Shown here one piece after another: positions 17,981 to 27,432 of a stretch of DNA of 64,000 bases. The stretch spans positions 62,001 through 126,000 of the forward strand of contig JABVCK010000004.1 of NCBI GenBank assembly GCA_013540605.1. Direction: 5' to 3'. Each line of letters begins with the position of its first letter. Within the stretch, counting starts at the first letter, position 1. The notes beneath the pieces are model-generated. The model was not told the DNA's origin and ran no database searches. It saw only the letters and a program-made list of their open reading frames with translations. The stretch comes from Bacillota bacterium. Lineage in GTDB: Bacteria > Bacillota > Clostridia > Ch29. A program made the position numbers and the translations under genes.

Positions 17981-18730
17981 TTAAAATTCATATTTATAAG
18001 ATATGCCTTCCGCTTCCTTTATTAATTCCTTTCTATAATCCTCAACTTTATCCACTAATCTTTGATAAGGACCTGATATTGCTAGAGCAGCAGAAATCTT
18101 GCCATCACGGTTAAATATGGGAACAGCAATTGATATTATATTTTCTTCCCTTTCTCCATAGCTTACCGCGTAGCCTTCTTGCTTAATCTTCTCAAGTTCT
18201 TTGTAAAGTGTCTCTCTTTCAGTAATAGTATTATTCGTAAAGCCTTTAAGCCCTGTCTCGCATATCACCTCTTCCCAAAACTCCTTTTCTGAATAAGCAA
18301 GCAGGACTTTGCCTGAGGCCCCGCAGTATAATGGCAGGGTATCCCCTATTCTGCTGAATTTTTTTAATAGCCTATCTGTTACCAATTGGTCAATGCATAT
18401 CCTGTTTATTCCACTTTTTATATAAATATTAACAGTTTCATCGCTTATCTGTTTAAGTCTCTCCATTGCAGGCCGGGCAATCGACCTAATATCTATATTT
18501 TCGAGCACCACATTAGCCAAATCAATAAATGCAGGACCAAGTATATAAGTATTACTAGCGTTATTCTTTACAATAAATCCTTCCGTTTCCATGGTAAGTA
18601 AAAGCCTTAGAAGCGTGGGTTTGGGCAGTTCTGTATAGTCGTAGAGTTCTGATAAGCTTAAGGACCTTCGCTCTTTTCTAAATGCATTTAATATACTTAT
18701 GGACCTTTCAACTGCCCTAATTGTTTTCAT
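17981..18730 (-). CDS. IclR family transcriptional regulator
   Basis: 249 aa. N-terminal winged helix (residues ~1-65; AVERSISILNAFRKERRSLS, then LPKPTLLRLLLTMETEGFI) and the C-terminal IclR effector domain (~75-245). IclR proteins sense small carboxylates and usually repress catabolic or transport genes. It is the last gene of the TctABC transporter group (21 bp after tctA), so it probably controls that operon, which originally included the AtuA-like and DUF4387 genes. Confidence 0.92.
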   Translation of the reverse strand: MKTIRAVERSISILNAFRKERRSLSLSELYDYTELPKPTLLRLLLTMETEGFIVKNNASNTYILGPAFIDLANVVLENIDIRSIARPAMERLKQISDETVNIYIKSGINRICIDQLVTDRLLKKFSRIGDTLPLYCGASGKVLLAYSEKEFWEEVICETGLKGFTNNTITERETLYKELEKIKQEGYAVSYGEREENIISIAVPIFNRDGKISAALAISGPYQRLVDKVEDYRKELIKEAEGISYKYEF

Positions 18731-18751
18731 GTGCTAACCCCTGCCATAAAT

Positions 18752-20257
18752 TTATTTAGCAAGCGCCTGTTTTTTTGACTTCTTCATTAATTTGCTAATT
18801 ATTGAAGCAGCTACTGCGCCCACTATAACGATGAATATTCCCAAACTTACAGGTCGTGCAAAGAATGCCCCATAGTTACCGTGGGAAATCATCAAAGACT
18901 GCCTGAAATAGTTCTCTGTAAGAGGAGCCAAAACAACCGAAAGTATAAGCGGCCCTGAAGGGTACTGCAGCTTTTTCATAAAATACCCTATTATCCCAAA
19001 AACCAGTATTACCCAGACATTGAATAATCCGTAGTTAAGTGAATATGCGCCAAGAACGCATAGCGCTGCAACTATCGGTGACAAATATTTTTGTACCAAC
19101 CTAATTATATTAATAAATACAGGAATTAACAAGATATTGCTGAACAAAAGCATTATATTTGCTATTATAAGGCCTGCTATCATTGCCCAGACAATATTAC
19201 CTGATTCTACCATGAGCAGGGGGCCGGGCCTCAACCCATACATAATAAGAGCTCCAAGCATAATTGCCGTACCGCCCGAACCGGGTATGCCCAAAGTAAC
19301 CAACGGAATCAATGCTCCGGGGACGGACGCGTTATTTGCCCCTTCCGGTGCTGCAACCCCTTCAAGAGCCCCATTTCCAAACTTTTCAGGATGTTTGGAT
19401 ATTTTCTTCTCAACCGCATATGAAAGGAAAGTAGCTATTGTCCCGCCTGCACCGGGAAGTATACCAATAAGAGTACCGATTACTGAACCCCTCAATGTCG
19501 GCATGGACGTTGCAGCAATATCTTTTTTTGTGGGAATAAACTCCTTTATCTTAAACGCGGGCTTCCCCAAATCTAACCTAACCGACTTTTCAATATTAAT
19601 CAATACTTCCCCTATTCCATACAGCCCTATAATTATGGCAACAAAATCCACCCCTTCGATCAACTCGGGTGTAAACGCAAACCTTACAAAGCCTGAAACA
19701 TAATCACTACCAATCATGCCGATAAGAAAACCAAACAAACTCATAAAGATTGCTTTAAGTATTGATTTCCCGGCTAGTAAACTGATCGTACACAGCCCCA
19801 TAACCATCAGCATGAAGTATTCATGGGGACCAAAGTTTACTGCAATTCTTGTCACAACAGGCGCCCCAAAAACCAGAACCAATAACCCGAAAAATCCCCC
19901 TGCAAATGAGCTGAAGGCCGAAATTCCCAACGCTAATCCGCCTTTCCCCTGGATCATCAGGGGATATCCGTCTATAGCAGTCATTATAGCCGGTGCATCT
20001 CCGGGTGTATTAATTAAAATCGACGTTATGCGGCCTCCATACATCGTACCCATATACACACCAACCAATAAACACAGCGCTGAATTAACCGGCATGCTGA
20101 AGGTCAGAGGAAGCATTAGCGCTATCCCGGCTGAGGGACCCAGTCCGGGAAGTGCTCCAACCACTGTACCTATCATTGATCCTGCGAAGATTACCAGCAT
20201 ATTGTACATTGAAAAAATCTCTTTGAACCCAATAGCTAATCCCTGAAGAGATTCCAT
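18752..20257 (-). CDS. tctA: Tripartite tricarboxylate transporter, large permease TctA
   Basis: 501-aa integral membrane protein with about twelve segments. Family motifs: GALPGLGPSAGIALMLPLTF near the N-terminus, GTMYGGRITSILINTPGDAP, and later GILPGAGGTIATFLSYAVEK and GIPGSGGTAIMLGAL. Start at 20257 (MESLQG) has AAGGAGG; the frame is open further upstream to 20311 but that has no ribosome site. Works with TctB and the binding protein TctC in sodium- or proton-driven carboxylate uptake. Confidence 0.93.
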   Translation of the reverse strand: MESLQGLAIGFKEIFSMYNMLVIFAGSMIGTVVGALPGLGPSAGIALMLPLTFSMPVNSALCLLVGVYMGTMYGGRITSILINTPGDAPAIMTAIDGYPLMIQGKGGLALGISAFSSFAGGFFGLLVLVFGAPVVTRIAVNFGPHEYFMLMVMGLCTISLLAGKSILKAIFMSLFGFLIGMIGSDYVSGFVRFAFTPELIEGVDFVAIIIGLYGIGEVLINIEKSVRLDLGKPAFKIKEFIPTKKDIAATSMPTLRGSVIGTLIGILPGAGGTIATFLSYAVEKKISKHPEKFGNGALEGVAAPEGANNASVPGALIPLVTLGIPGSGGTAIMLGALIMYGLRPGPLLMVESGNIVWAMIAGLIIANIMLLFSNILLIPVFINIIRLVQKYLSPIVAALCVLGAYSLNYGLFNVWVILVFGIIGYFMKKLQYPSGPLILSVVLAPLTENYFRQSLMISHGNYGAFFARPVSLGIFIVIVGAVAASIISKLMKKSKKQALAK

Positions 20258-20274
20258 GGCCTTTCCTCCTTCCG

Positions 20275-20727
20275 CTAGAAACTGAAGCCCGGTATCGGAA
20301 CTCCCAGCCATACTTTAAAGATAAAATAGAAGACTATAACTGATACAACAGATACTTTAACAGACGAAAGCCAACTATACCTTTCTACAAATTTAAAAAT
20401 CAAAATCATAAAGATGCCAAGGGGAATAAACATACCAACGAAGTCAACTGAAACAACAGCTAGAAGCAGTAAAATAAAAAAGCTTATCAGGCGCATAAAA
20501 CCTGCTTTGACAATAAAGGGTTTCCCTTTGCCATCTGTTTTGTTCTTATTAAAGCTCTTTACTAAAAGCATTATAGAAATCAAAAGCATTGCATATGCGA
20601 TAAATCTTGGTAGAAAGCCCGGTCCTATGGTATACTCCGATCCAATAGGCAACTTGCTGCATTCTTTGATTATTACCGCTGCAAAAACTCCCATAAATAA
20701 TATAAAGATCCGTTCTGCTATCTTCAT
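20275..20727 (-). CDS. tctB: Tripartite tricarboxylate transporter, small subunit TctB
   Basis: 150-aa membrane protein with four hydrophobic segments, the size and layout of TctB. It starts MKIAERIF at 20727 with GAGGTG 6 bp upstream; the upstream open frame to 20763 is not used. It lies 17 bp before tctA and 66 bp after tctC, in the standard CBA order. Confidence 0.85.
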   Translation of the reverse strand: MKIAERIFILFMGVFAAVIIKECSKLPIGSEYTIGPGFLPRFIAYAMLLISIMLLVKSFNKNKTDGKGKPFIVKAGFMRLISFFILLLLAVVSVDFVGMFIPLGIFMILIFKFVERYSWLSSVKVSVVSVIVFYFIFKVWLGVPIPGFSF

Positions 20728-20793
20728 CTTTTCACCTCTTTTGCCATTTAGTGGATGGGGCAAGGGTACAACCCTTACCCCGAAAATTCGATA

Positions 20794-21771
20794 CTATTTA
20801 ATAATCCCGAGTTCCCTTAGTGTCTCTTCGTATATTTGATTCATCTCATCAAGGTATTTCGCATACTCTTCTCCTTCAAGATAACCGGGTGTAATCATAT
20901 TTTTTTCAAGATAGTCCTTCTTCCATGTTTCTGTCTCAACCATTTTTTTAATAATATCCACGTAATAGGCTTTGGCTTCTTCCGGTATATCTTTGGGTGC
21001 CGCGACGCCCCTAAAGAGGCTGAGCGTTATGTCATATCCAAGTTCCCTGAATGTAGGCACATCAGCCATTAAGTCAATTCTTTCGGTCGTGCTTATTGCT
21101 AACGCTCTAAAATCGCCGGATTTTATGTAATCATAAGCTGTATTTGGATTAGTTATGGTCATATCTATCTGGTTACCCATGAGGGCAGCAATTACCTCTC
21201 CGTCACCTTGATATGGTATAAAGTTTAATTTTTTACCTGAAAGTTTAGACAGCCTGACTGTAACAAGGTGTTCGATTGTTCCCTGGCCGGTTCCCCCGAC
21301 GTTTATCGGCTTGTCGCTTTTCAATATATCATCAAGGGTCTGATAACCGGATTTTGAATTGACCAATACAAGTTCCGGGTCAATGCCTAGTCGGGCGATT
21401 GGCGTAAAGTCCTTATAGTTGATGCCGATATCTGAGTTGAGCGGTGTAGTAATAAATGATGATGTTGTAGCCATAAGGTAATGTCCGTCACCCGCATGAC
21501 CATTAACATACCCCATACCTACAGCGCCGCTTCCACCGGGCTTGTTGACGACATTTATTGCCGTATCGACTATACCTTCATCTGCGAGTATCTTAGCCAT
21601 TGTCCTCAGCATAACATCATGTCCGCCTCCCGGGGCATAACATGCGACAAATTCCAGTGGTCTTTCCGGAAATGTTGTTTTTGGCTGCTCAGGGGCTTGA
21701 TTTTCTTTACTACAGCCAACTGCAAGGATAAACAAGCTGACAATCAACAATACCATTATAGTTTTTTTCAT
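20794..21771 (-). CDS. tctC: Tripartite tricarboxylate transporter binding protein TctC (Bug family)
   Basis: 325-aa extracellular substrate-binding protein anchored as a lipoprotein: signal MKKTIMVLLIVSLFILAVGC with lipobox LAVGC. The mature part has the Bug-family PLEFVACYAPGGGHDVMLRT start and VVNKPGGSGAVGMGYV. The ligand is a carboxylate but cannot be named. GGAGGAGG lies before the ATG, and a Tn554-like element begins only 3 bp upstream of that site, so its original promoter is now about 3.7 kb away. Confidence 0.92.
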   Translation of the reverse strand: MKKTIMVLLIVSLFILAVGCSKENQAPEQPKTTFPERPLEFVACYAPGGGHDVMLRTMAKILADEGIVDTAINVVNKPGGSGAVGMGYVNGHAGDGHYLMATTSSFITTPLNSDIGINYKDFTPIARLGIDPELVLVNSKSGYQTLDDILKSDKPINVGGTGQGTIEHLVTVRLSKLSGKKLNFIPYQGDGEVIAALMGNQIDMTITNPNTAYDYIKSGDFRALAISTTERIDLMADVPTFRELGYDITLSLFRGVAAPKDIPEEAKAYYVDIIKKMVETETWKKDYLEKNMITPGYLEGEEYAKYLDEMNQIYEETLRELGIIK

Positions 21772-21800
21772 CTTTATTAACCTCCTCCGGGAATCTCGTG

Positions 21801-21860
21801 GTCAGGGGCGTCCAGCCCCTGAAACACGGCATTTCTTACAGCGACTACATGTAGTCGCTG
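21801..21860. repeat. Left-end hairpins of the Tn554-like element
   Basis: CAGGGGC-GTCCA-GCCCCTG stem-loop just inside the left terminus, and a perfect 22-bp palindrome at 21839-21860 made of CAGCGACTAC and its complement. Likely recombinase binding or end-recognition sequences. Confidence 0.65.
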
Positions 21861-21911
21861 TTGACTATTTCATACTGTATAGCAAACCTCTCAGATGTTC
21901 TACTTCAACTT

Positions 21912-22238
21912 TTAGTTCCTGTTTTCTTCCTCAAGCTTTGCAATACGTTTCTCTTTTGCTTCGATAACGACATCCTGTGATTTTGCTGTCTTATCGTATT
22001 TAGCCCTTTTATTCATTTCTTTGTTTACTGTTTTTTCGCGGAGCTGTTCAATGCGTTCCTTCATCTGCTCATCGCCATACAGAAAACTTTTTGACACTCC
22101 GCTTTGCTTTGAGACACTGTTGAAATTTATGGCTTTTCCCATAAACTGAAGCTCCACAATGGCTTTTTCTGCCTTTTCTCGGGCATCTTCTTCCTGTTTT
22201 CTCCTATAGGCTACTATGCCTTTCATGCTTCCAACCAT
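21912..22238 (-). CDS. tnpC: TnpC-like small transposition protein (DUF6262-like)
   Basis: 108 aa, highly charged. The N-terminal part contains a short helix-turn-helix-like SVSKQSGVSKSFLYG, and the C-terminal ~50 residues are a predicted coiled coil (AKSQDVVIEAKEKRIAKLEE). This is the layout of TnpC of Tn554, thought to influence orientation or efficiency of transposition. ATG at 22238 overlaps the tnpB stop by 1 bp (TGATG), with GGGAGG upstream, so it is coupled to tnpB. Confidence 0.78.
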   Translation of the reverse strand: MVGSMKGIVAYRRKQEEDAREKAEKAIVELQFMGKAINFNSVSKQSGVSKSFLYGDEQMKERIEQLREKTVNKEMNKRAKYDKTAKSQDVVIEAKEKRIAKLEEENRN

Positions 22239-24208
22239 CACATACCCTCCCGGAATTGCCCGTTTTTATGGACAATTCCTTCTTTACGGATACGTTCCAG
22301 CATCTTTTTTAACAGTGTCAAATATTCTGTATTCTTTTCCTCCCAATCCTTGCGGCTAATGTATCGGCTGAGTCTGATTAATTCCTCCACCCGCTTAATC
22401 TCAGCCTCATACTCAGGAATGTTATCTTTTGTGCTGCAAAAATTTGGACACTCCAAGCATTTTTCCATCTGGTGCTTACAAGCTATCTTTGATGGTTTAA
22501 AACAGGTCCCGAAAGGCACCCTTACCGCATCCAGGGTCTTCCTTACGAATTCATATCGTATACTTTCTTCCTGTGCCCTTTCGGAAGAAACTTTTGGTGG
22601 CTCTGCGCCCTCCACATGGAATAGATTCAGCCTTTCTGTAACTTTCCATTTCTCATATAGGGCATTTTCAGAAACCTTTGCATAGTGCAGTGTCATCTGC
22701 AAGCTGCAGTGCCCGAGTATCTGCTGGATGACGCCTATCGGCATACCCTGTTCCGCATATTCGACAGCCCTTGTATGCCTTAATGCATGCGTTTTGAAAT
22801 GGTAAAGCTCCCCTGATGCATCCGTTATCCCTTTTCTTGCTATAAGCTCCCTGACAGCCTGCACAAAAGCCGGTTTGCTAATCGGCATCCCCATATTTCT
22901 TCCTTCATAGGTGTTGAAAAGGTACTTTTCCGGGTTGTTGTCATCAGTGCTTCTTTCTCCTGCTTCATCTGCAAGCTCCCTTATTATCTTCTCCACTTCA
23001 TCCCTTATCGGGATCTTAAGCCGTGGTATCCCGGTCTTGGTTATTTCCCCGCAAAGGTAGGGGACGTAACGGTTTTCAACCTTGTTCCAAAGATAATCGA
23101 GACAATTGTCATATCTCAGGTTCAGCACATCCGTACCACGCCAGCCTGTTTCTCTGAGTAACACATAGACTGTCATCATTTCCTTTGGTTCTATGTCCGT
23201 GATGGCGGCATCAAGCTGTTCCCTGACCGGTTCCGGTATATATTTCACTTTCTCCATGGTATCAGAAATCCGTTCACGCCTTGGAATGTCATCATCAAAG
23301 ATCAGCCTGTCGACATCTTTCTCCGGTGCCAGTGGAAACTCAGCCATCTGGATATAATCCAGGAAATATCTTATGAACGACACGGCTTTGCTTCTGTAGG
23401 TGGCATTACTGTCCTTATGTTCTTCCATCGTCCATACGAGATACTTTTCCATATCCTCCCTGCAAAGATTTTCAAGAAAACCATTCCCGTGACCGTGCCT
23501 GTAAAATATCCCGAAAAAATACTTCAGATATACCAGCATCTCGCCACAGTAAGACCAGCTCCTGCGTGTAACCAGTTTTCCGAGATACCTTTTCACCATC
23601 GGCCGGTAATACTCCGGGATATCGGCAAAGGATATGGAACCCCTTCCTCGTCTGTCGCAGGCGGATATCCTTATCCCCGGAAGCTTTGCAGCATGCCAGA
23701 CATCCTTTTCCATTTCCTCCCGCTCGTCATAAAAATCATGGATGAATTCCACAAAACCGTTTTTAAAGGCAAGATAATGGGTCCAATTTTTACGGCCTCC
23801 TTTTCTTCCGGCATAATGCTGATTCAGATATCTGATGAATCTTTCATCCTCCTTGAGTTCTTCTATTCCGCGGATATCTGATGCACTTAAATAGTCACCC
23901 AGCCTTTTTACCGGCATGCTGTATATATTCAGCACATTGCCCAGTTTAAGGTCTCCCTTTTTAAGCGAACTCAGCAGATAATACTTCGCCTCATTCCGTA
24001 TCGTTTCTTCCTCATAGTGGCTGAAATCAATTTTTGTTGCGGTTTTTCGTAAATACGGAAACAGACCATTGTCCGTAAACGCTTTATTCTGTACTTCCCA
24101 TACATCATTTTCTATCCAGTAGCCATCATCTTCGGACAGATAGGAAAGAATTTCACCATATCTGCCTGTATTCTGTTCCTTTAACGCAAGTGCTCCATTA
24201 TTCAACAT
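22238..24208 (-). CDS. tnpB: Tn554 TnpB-like tyrosine recombinase
   Basis: 656 aa, close to TnpB of Tn554. Catalytic residues are visible: Arg in ETGWRGTDVLNLRY, HxxR in KTHALRHTRAVEYAEQGM, GH in LGHCSLQMTLHYAKV with the nucleophile Tyr. After the catalytic domain there is a Cys-rich patch (CKHQMEKCLECPNFC) typical of TnpB. The start is taken at the second of two ATG codons behind GGAGG; the frame is open to 24229. It overlaps tnpA by 11 bp. Confidence 0.87.
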   Translation of the reverse strand: MLNNGALALKEQNTGRYGEILSYLSEDDGYWIENDVWEVQNKAFTDNGLFPYLRKTATKIDFSHYEEETIRNEAKYYLLSSLKKGDLKLGNVLNIYSMPVKRLGDYLSASDIRGIEELKEDERFIRYLNQHYAGRKGGRKNWTHYLAFKNGFVEFIHDFYDEREEMEKDVWHAAKLPGIRISACDRRGRGSISFADIPEYYRPMVKRYLGKLVTRRSWSYCGEMLVYLKYFFGIFYRHGHGNGFLENLCREDMEKYLVWTMEEHKDSNATYRSKAVSFIRYFLDYIQMAEFPLAPEKDVDRLIFDDDIPRRERISDTMEKVKYIPEPVREQLDAAITDIEPKEMMTVYVLLRETGWRGTDVLNLRYDNCLDYLWNKVENRYVPYLCGEITKTGIPRLKIPIRDEVEKIIRELADEAGERSTDDNNPEKYLFNTYEGRNMGMPISKPAFVQAVRELIARKGITDASGELYHFKTHALRHTRAVEYAEQGMPIGVIQQILGHCSLQMTLHYAKVSENALYEKWKVTERLNLFHVEGAEPPKVSSERAQEESIRYEFVRKTLDAVRVPFGTCFKPSKIACKHQMEKCLECPNFCSTKDNIPEYEAEIKRVEELIRLSRYISRKDWEEKNTEYLTLLKKMLERIRKEGIVHKNGQFREGM

Positions 24209-25328
24209 CATGCACCTCCACACTTCCAAGAGGGCATCGAATGGTCTCTACAGTCTTTCTGAATGCTTCTGTGACTTCCTCGTCTGTAGGATGCACATAC
24301 GTGTTCAGTGTTGTATAGATGTTTTTATGGCCTGCTCTTTTTCTTAACAGTTCCGGTTCCCATCCGGCAGAGTAGAGCATGCTCAGCGATGTGTGCCGAA
24401 ACATGTGCGGGGTAATCTCCACGCCGGTTTTTCTGCGTATGGTACGGAACAGGTTATCCACATCCGCATAGTCCATGGCTTTTCCCGTGGATTCGCCCCG
24501 GAGCTTTATGAATACATGGTTTGTTCGCACTTCTTCTGTATGGTATTTACATACATACTGAAGGAATAAATCGGACAGCTCCTGCGTTATGTCAAGCCGT
24601 CTAGGACTTGACACCGTCTTTATTTCAGCCAGATTTTCCATCTCGCCCCTGTCCCGGATATGGATGATACATTCTGACATATCAAAATCTTCCAGCCATA
24701 CTGACAAGGCTTCCCCAATCCTCATTCCTGTTTCGAAGAGCATGTATAAAAGCAGATAATCCCTTAAATTCGTGCATGCGTTCAACAGGGATGGGATATC
24801 CTCCTTTTTCACTGTACGTATTTCCTGCCGGGGTGTTTTCAGCTTTAATTCGTGGCTTTTGACAGGTTTCCTGTCTGCGATTCCATACAGAAAGCTACGG
24901 TAATTCCGCCCAGGTGCCTTAACAAACTTAACCAATGCCGCAGGGAGATTTTTTTCATACTCATCATGCCTTACAAGATACCCATAGAATGCTACTACTG
25001 TATCGACTGTCTTGTTTACCGTCTGTGGCAGTCTTGCATTTTCATACCGGATGGGGACTACTTTCTGTCCCAGGTATGGGTTCTGCAGCCACGCAACAAA
25101 TCCGGCCAGATCATCAATGTTTACTTCCCGATAACTTTTCCCCCTTTCTGCTAAATATTCATAATACTGTTTCAAATGAGTACAATACATGCGCAGTGTG
25201 TTCCTGGCATATCCTGTATTGTCCTTGAATTTCAGGAACTTCAGGATTTCTTCAATGGGCTCCCCATTGTCATCATTCAGATAATATCTGATATGGTTAT
25301 CCTCATTCCTTACCTTTACTATTTCCAT
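24198..25328 (-). CDS. tnpA: Tn554 TnpA-like tyrosine recombinase
   Basis: 376 aa. N-terminal SAM-like core-binding domain (residues ~25-110, TGYARNTLRMYCTHLKQYYE) and a C-terminal catalytic domain with Arg (FETGMRIGEALSVW), HxxR (TPHMFRHTSLSMLY), GH (RAGHKNIYTTL) and Tyr in NTYVH. It is the first gene of the transposon, with an AAAGGGG site before the ATG at 25328. Confidence 0.88.
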   Translation of the reverse strand: MEIVKVRNEDNHIRYYLNDDNGEPIEEILKFLKFKDNTGYARNTLRMYCTHLKQYYEYLAERGKSYREVNIDDLAGFVAWLQNPYLGQKVVPIRYENARLPQTVNKTVDTVVAFYGYLVRHDEYEKNLPAALVKFVKAPGRNYRSFLYGIADRKPVKSHELKLKTPRQEIRTVKKEDIPSLLNACTNLRDYLLLYMLFETGMRIGEALSVWLEDFDMSECIIHIRDRGEMENLAEIKTVSSPRRLDITQELSDLFLQYVCKYHTEEVRTNHVFIKLRGESTGKAMDYADVDNLFRTIRRKTGVEITPHMFRHTSLSMLYSAGWEPELLRKRAGHKNIYTTLNTYVHPTDEEVTEAFRKTVETIRCPLGSVEVHDVE

Positions 25329-25392
25329 TGTCTGAACCCCTTTCTTTTGAGATACAGACAATGTATATACCATTTACCTTTATCTTTCAACA

Positions 25393-25500
25393 GCGACTAC
25401 TGCGACTACTGCGACTACTATCACGAGATTCCACTAATTTTTCCCCTTAAAACCCTACAGCGACTACTAAGACTACTATATTTTCCTATCACGAGATTCC
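25393..25500. repeat. Right-end repeats of the Tn554-like element
   Basis: GCGACTACT three times in tandem (25393-25419), then CACGAGATTCC (25422-25432); a second block has GCGACTACT (25460-25468), a variant AAGACTACT, and CACGAGATTCC (25490-25500). CTATCACGAGATTCC is shared exactly by both blocks. The outer copy is taken as the terminus, but the inner copy could also act as an end. Confidence 0.8.
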
Positions 25501-25512
25501 TAGATAATATAT

Positions 25513-25842
25513 TTAACCCTCCAGGGGAACTTGGAGACTCATGAGCGGGGCATGCTGCTGTGCCCCATAAACGTCTGTATCTCCTACGCTGCCTGAGTCA
25601 ACAGGTCTCTTGATAGTAATTTTCACAGCCAGTGCCGGGTCATAGAATACCAGGTGGGAAATATCTTCCGGTTTAAGTCCATAAAGCCTGCATATGGTTT
25701 CTCTGTTTATTACATCGCTGCGTTTGACTAGTTCATAATAAGCAGGATTATCAAATATTACGTCAAAGGTCAGCTCGAATGGACCGGAATTCTTGCTGCG
25801 CAACACTTTAGCCATATTGTATAAGCTATCCGTTTTGTTCAC
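25513..25842 (-). CDS. DUF4387 family protein
   Basis: 109-aa soluble protein; residues 9-35 (NMAKVLRSKNSGPFELTFDV) and 60-90 (DISHLVFYDPALAVKITIKR) match the DUF4387 pattern as I know it. Members are typically encoded next to AtuA/DUF1446 proteins, as here, and probably act with them on a carboxylate or CoA-linked substrate; the reaction is unknown. GTG start with GGAGGGG. The stop is 12 bp from the transposon end. Confidence 0.8.
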   Translation of the reverse strand: MNKTDSLYNMAKVLRSKNSGPFELTFDVIFDNPAYYELVKRSDVINRETICRLYGLKPEDISHLVFYDPALAVKITIKRPVDSGSVGDTDVYGAQQHAPLMSLQVPLEG

Positions 25843-25856
25843 GTCTGCCCCTCCTT

Positions 25857-27212
25857 CTATAGTTCCAGATATTCAAACCTGGCCAGTTCACACGGGTCTT
25901 CAACATCTACCAGGTGGTAAACAGTAAATTTATACACAGGTCCAAATTCTATGTCTGAAGGGGAATAAAGGAATGCAAGGTTCCCAGCCGTAGCCTTTCT
26001 TCCTTTGTACGGGAAGTGAAGCATTGTTGACCTTACTGCCGCGCAGATAGTATTGGCCAGTTCCTGGGTTTTGGCTACGACTTCCAGCACCAATCCAAGC
26101 TCATGGCATGCTGTATCAACCGGTTCCAGCATTCCCATTACCCCGTTTTTACCATATGTATGGTAAATAATTCTGTAATCTTCGCCCGGAATATCATCGA
26201 AATACGCCCTTACCTGCTCTTCCACCTCCTTTTTAATCTCTTCAATGCTGTCAATCATAATGGGATCGCGTACACCTGCTATTATAAGTGTCCTGTAGCC
26301 CACCTGCGCTGACCCTTCCAGCTTTATTCTGTATTTTTCGGGTTTAATCAGCTTGCTGCCAGATACCTTCACTAATCCGTCGCCATACTGTTCAAATACA
26401 CACTGGGATAAATCAAGTTGAATGCCCGGCCCATGCAGTAAATATGGATGGTCTTTTTCGTACAGGGTATGTGCAGCAACAGAAGTTGTATAGCATTTTC
26501 TTTTTTCGTTCAAGGGTTCTACGACGAAATGATCTTTTCTAATATACCCAATTATACAGTCTTTTGTAGTACCGGGCTCTGCACATAGAGCTCCGCATTC
26601 TAATATTTTGCCTAAGTGGTAGGATAGTCCCGGATCAAACCCATGCATTATTGGTAATGCTGCAAAGACTGCAGGGTCATAGGTTCTTCCTGCTACAACC
26701 AGTGTTGCTCCATTTTGAAGCGCCTCAATTATGGGTTCACATCCAATTTGGCCTACAATACTTTTGGTGATTTTTAGTTTTTCTTCTGATAATTCAGGAA
26801 CAGGACCTAAGGGTAAAATCTTGTTCTCTTTCATCTTTTCCCTTATGTAATCCTTTTGAACATCAGAATATATTATTGCCGTTTTGAACTTCAACTGCTT
26901 TTCTTGAACAACTTCCCGTACTATCTTCATGGTCCATTCAACATGTGGTTTTGCTCCGGCTCCTCCCGCTGAGCCGATTATTACCGGAATATTCAGCTCA
27001 AATCCTGCAGTTAGGATTAAATTTAAATCTTTCTTTACCGCTCTTTCGCTTACAATCCCAACGCCAGCTCCGAGTTTATGCGGACCTGCATCTGTTGAAC
27101 CTGCATCAACAGCTATAACATTAGGTTTCCTATTTATTCCGTTTATAAAAGATTCCTTTGGGAAACCATATCCTAAAATACCGCAAGGTGAAAGAATTTT
27201 TAGTTCATCCAA
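25857..27212 (-). CDS. AtuA-like / DUF1446 family protein
   Basis: 451 aa, full-length DUF1446. Visible blocks: IAVDAGSTDAGPHKLGAG near the N-terminus, ATLVVAGRTYDPAVFAALPI, and GFDPGLSYHLGKILECGAL. In Pseudomonas AtuA takes part in acyclic terpene degradation, but many homologues lie next to carboxylate transporters and their role is open. TTG start at 27212 with GGAGG 8 bp away. It was the first gene of the operon AtuA-like, DUF4387, tctC, tctB, tctA, IclR before the transposon entered. Confidence 0.85.
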   Translation of the reverse strand: MDELKILSPCGILGYGFPKESFINGINRKPNVIAVDAGSTDAGPHKLGAGVGIVSERAVKKDLNLILTAGFELNIPVIIGSAGGAGAKPHVEWTMKIVREVVQEKQLKFKTAIIYSDVQKDYIREKMKENKILPLGPVPELSEEKLKITKSIVGQIGCEPIIEALQNGATLVVAGRTYDPAVFAALPIMHGFDPGLSYHLGKILECGALCAEPGTTKDCIIGYIRKDHFVVEPLNEKRKCYTTSVAAHTLYEKDHPYLLHGPGIQLDLSQCVFEQYGDGLVKVSGSKLIKPEKYRIKLEGSAQVGYRTLIIAGVRDPIMIDSIEEIKKEVEEQVRAYFDDIPGEDYRIIYHTYGKNGVMGMLEPVDTACHELGLVLEVVAKTQELANTICAAVRSTMLHFPYKGRKATAGNLAFLYSPSDIEFGPVYKFTVYHLVDVEDPCELARFEYLEL

Positions 27213-27432
27213 AAATACCGCCTCCGTTTCACTCTATGAAATTATATATCACCTAGTGTAATTATTATATCTATTCTAGATAAAATTTAAGAATCCTCCC
27301 ATAAATATTTTTTTTATAAAATAACAGACAGGATTTTGAACTGCTACTGACTAACACCTAGCACCTGCCATTTGGCCTCAAAATCATTGACAAAAGAAAA
27401 ATATAGTGTTATCATTAAACAAAATTAATACC

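Larger units (their letters stand above)
21790..25500. mobile_element. Tn554-like transposon (tnpABC, no cargo)
   Basis: 3.7-kb element with two tyrosine recombinases and a small third protein in the Tn554 order A-B-C. Ends: GGAATCTCGTG at 21790-21800 and its inverted copy CACGAGATTCC at 25490-25500. Inside each end are GCGACTACT-type motifs: a perfect 22-bp palindrome at 21839-21860 on the left and tandem copies on the right. Removing it would leave about 30 bp between the DUF4387 stop and the tctC start, a normal operon gap, so it is a clean insertion inside one operon. No passenger gene is present. Confidence 0.82.

Noticed and set aside
17842-17991. N-terminal hydrophobic extension (signal peptide) of the M20 enzyme at 16666-17841
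   Set aside because: The stretch encodes part of a terminator and lacks a ribosome site; GGAGGG precedes the ATG at 17841.
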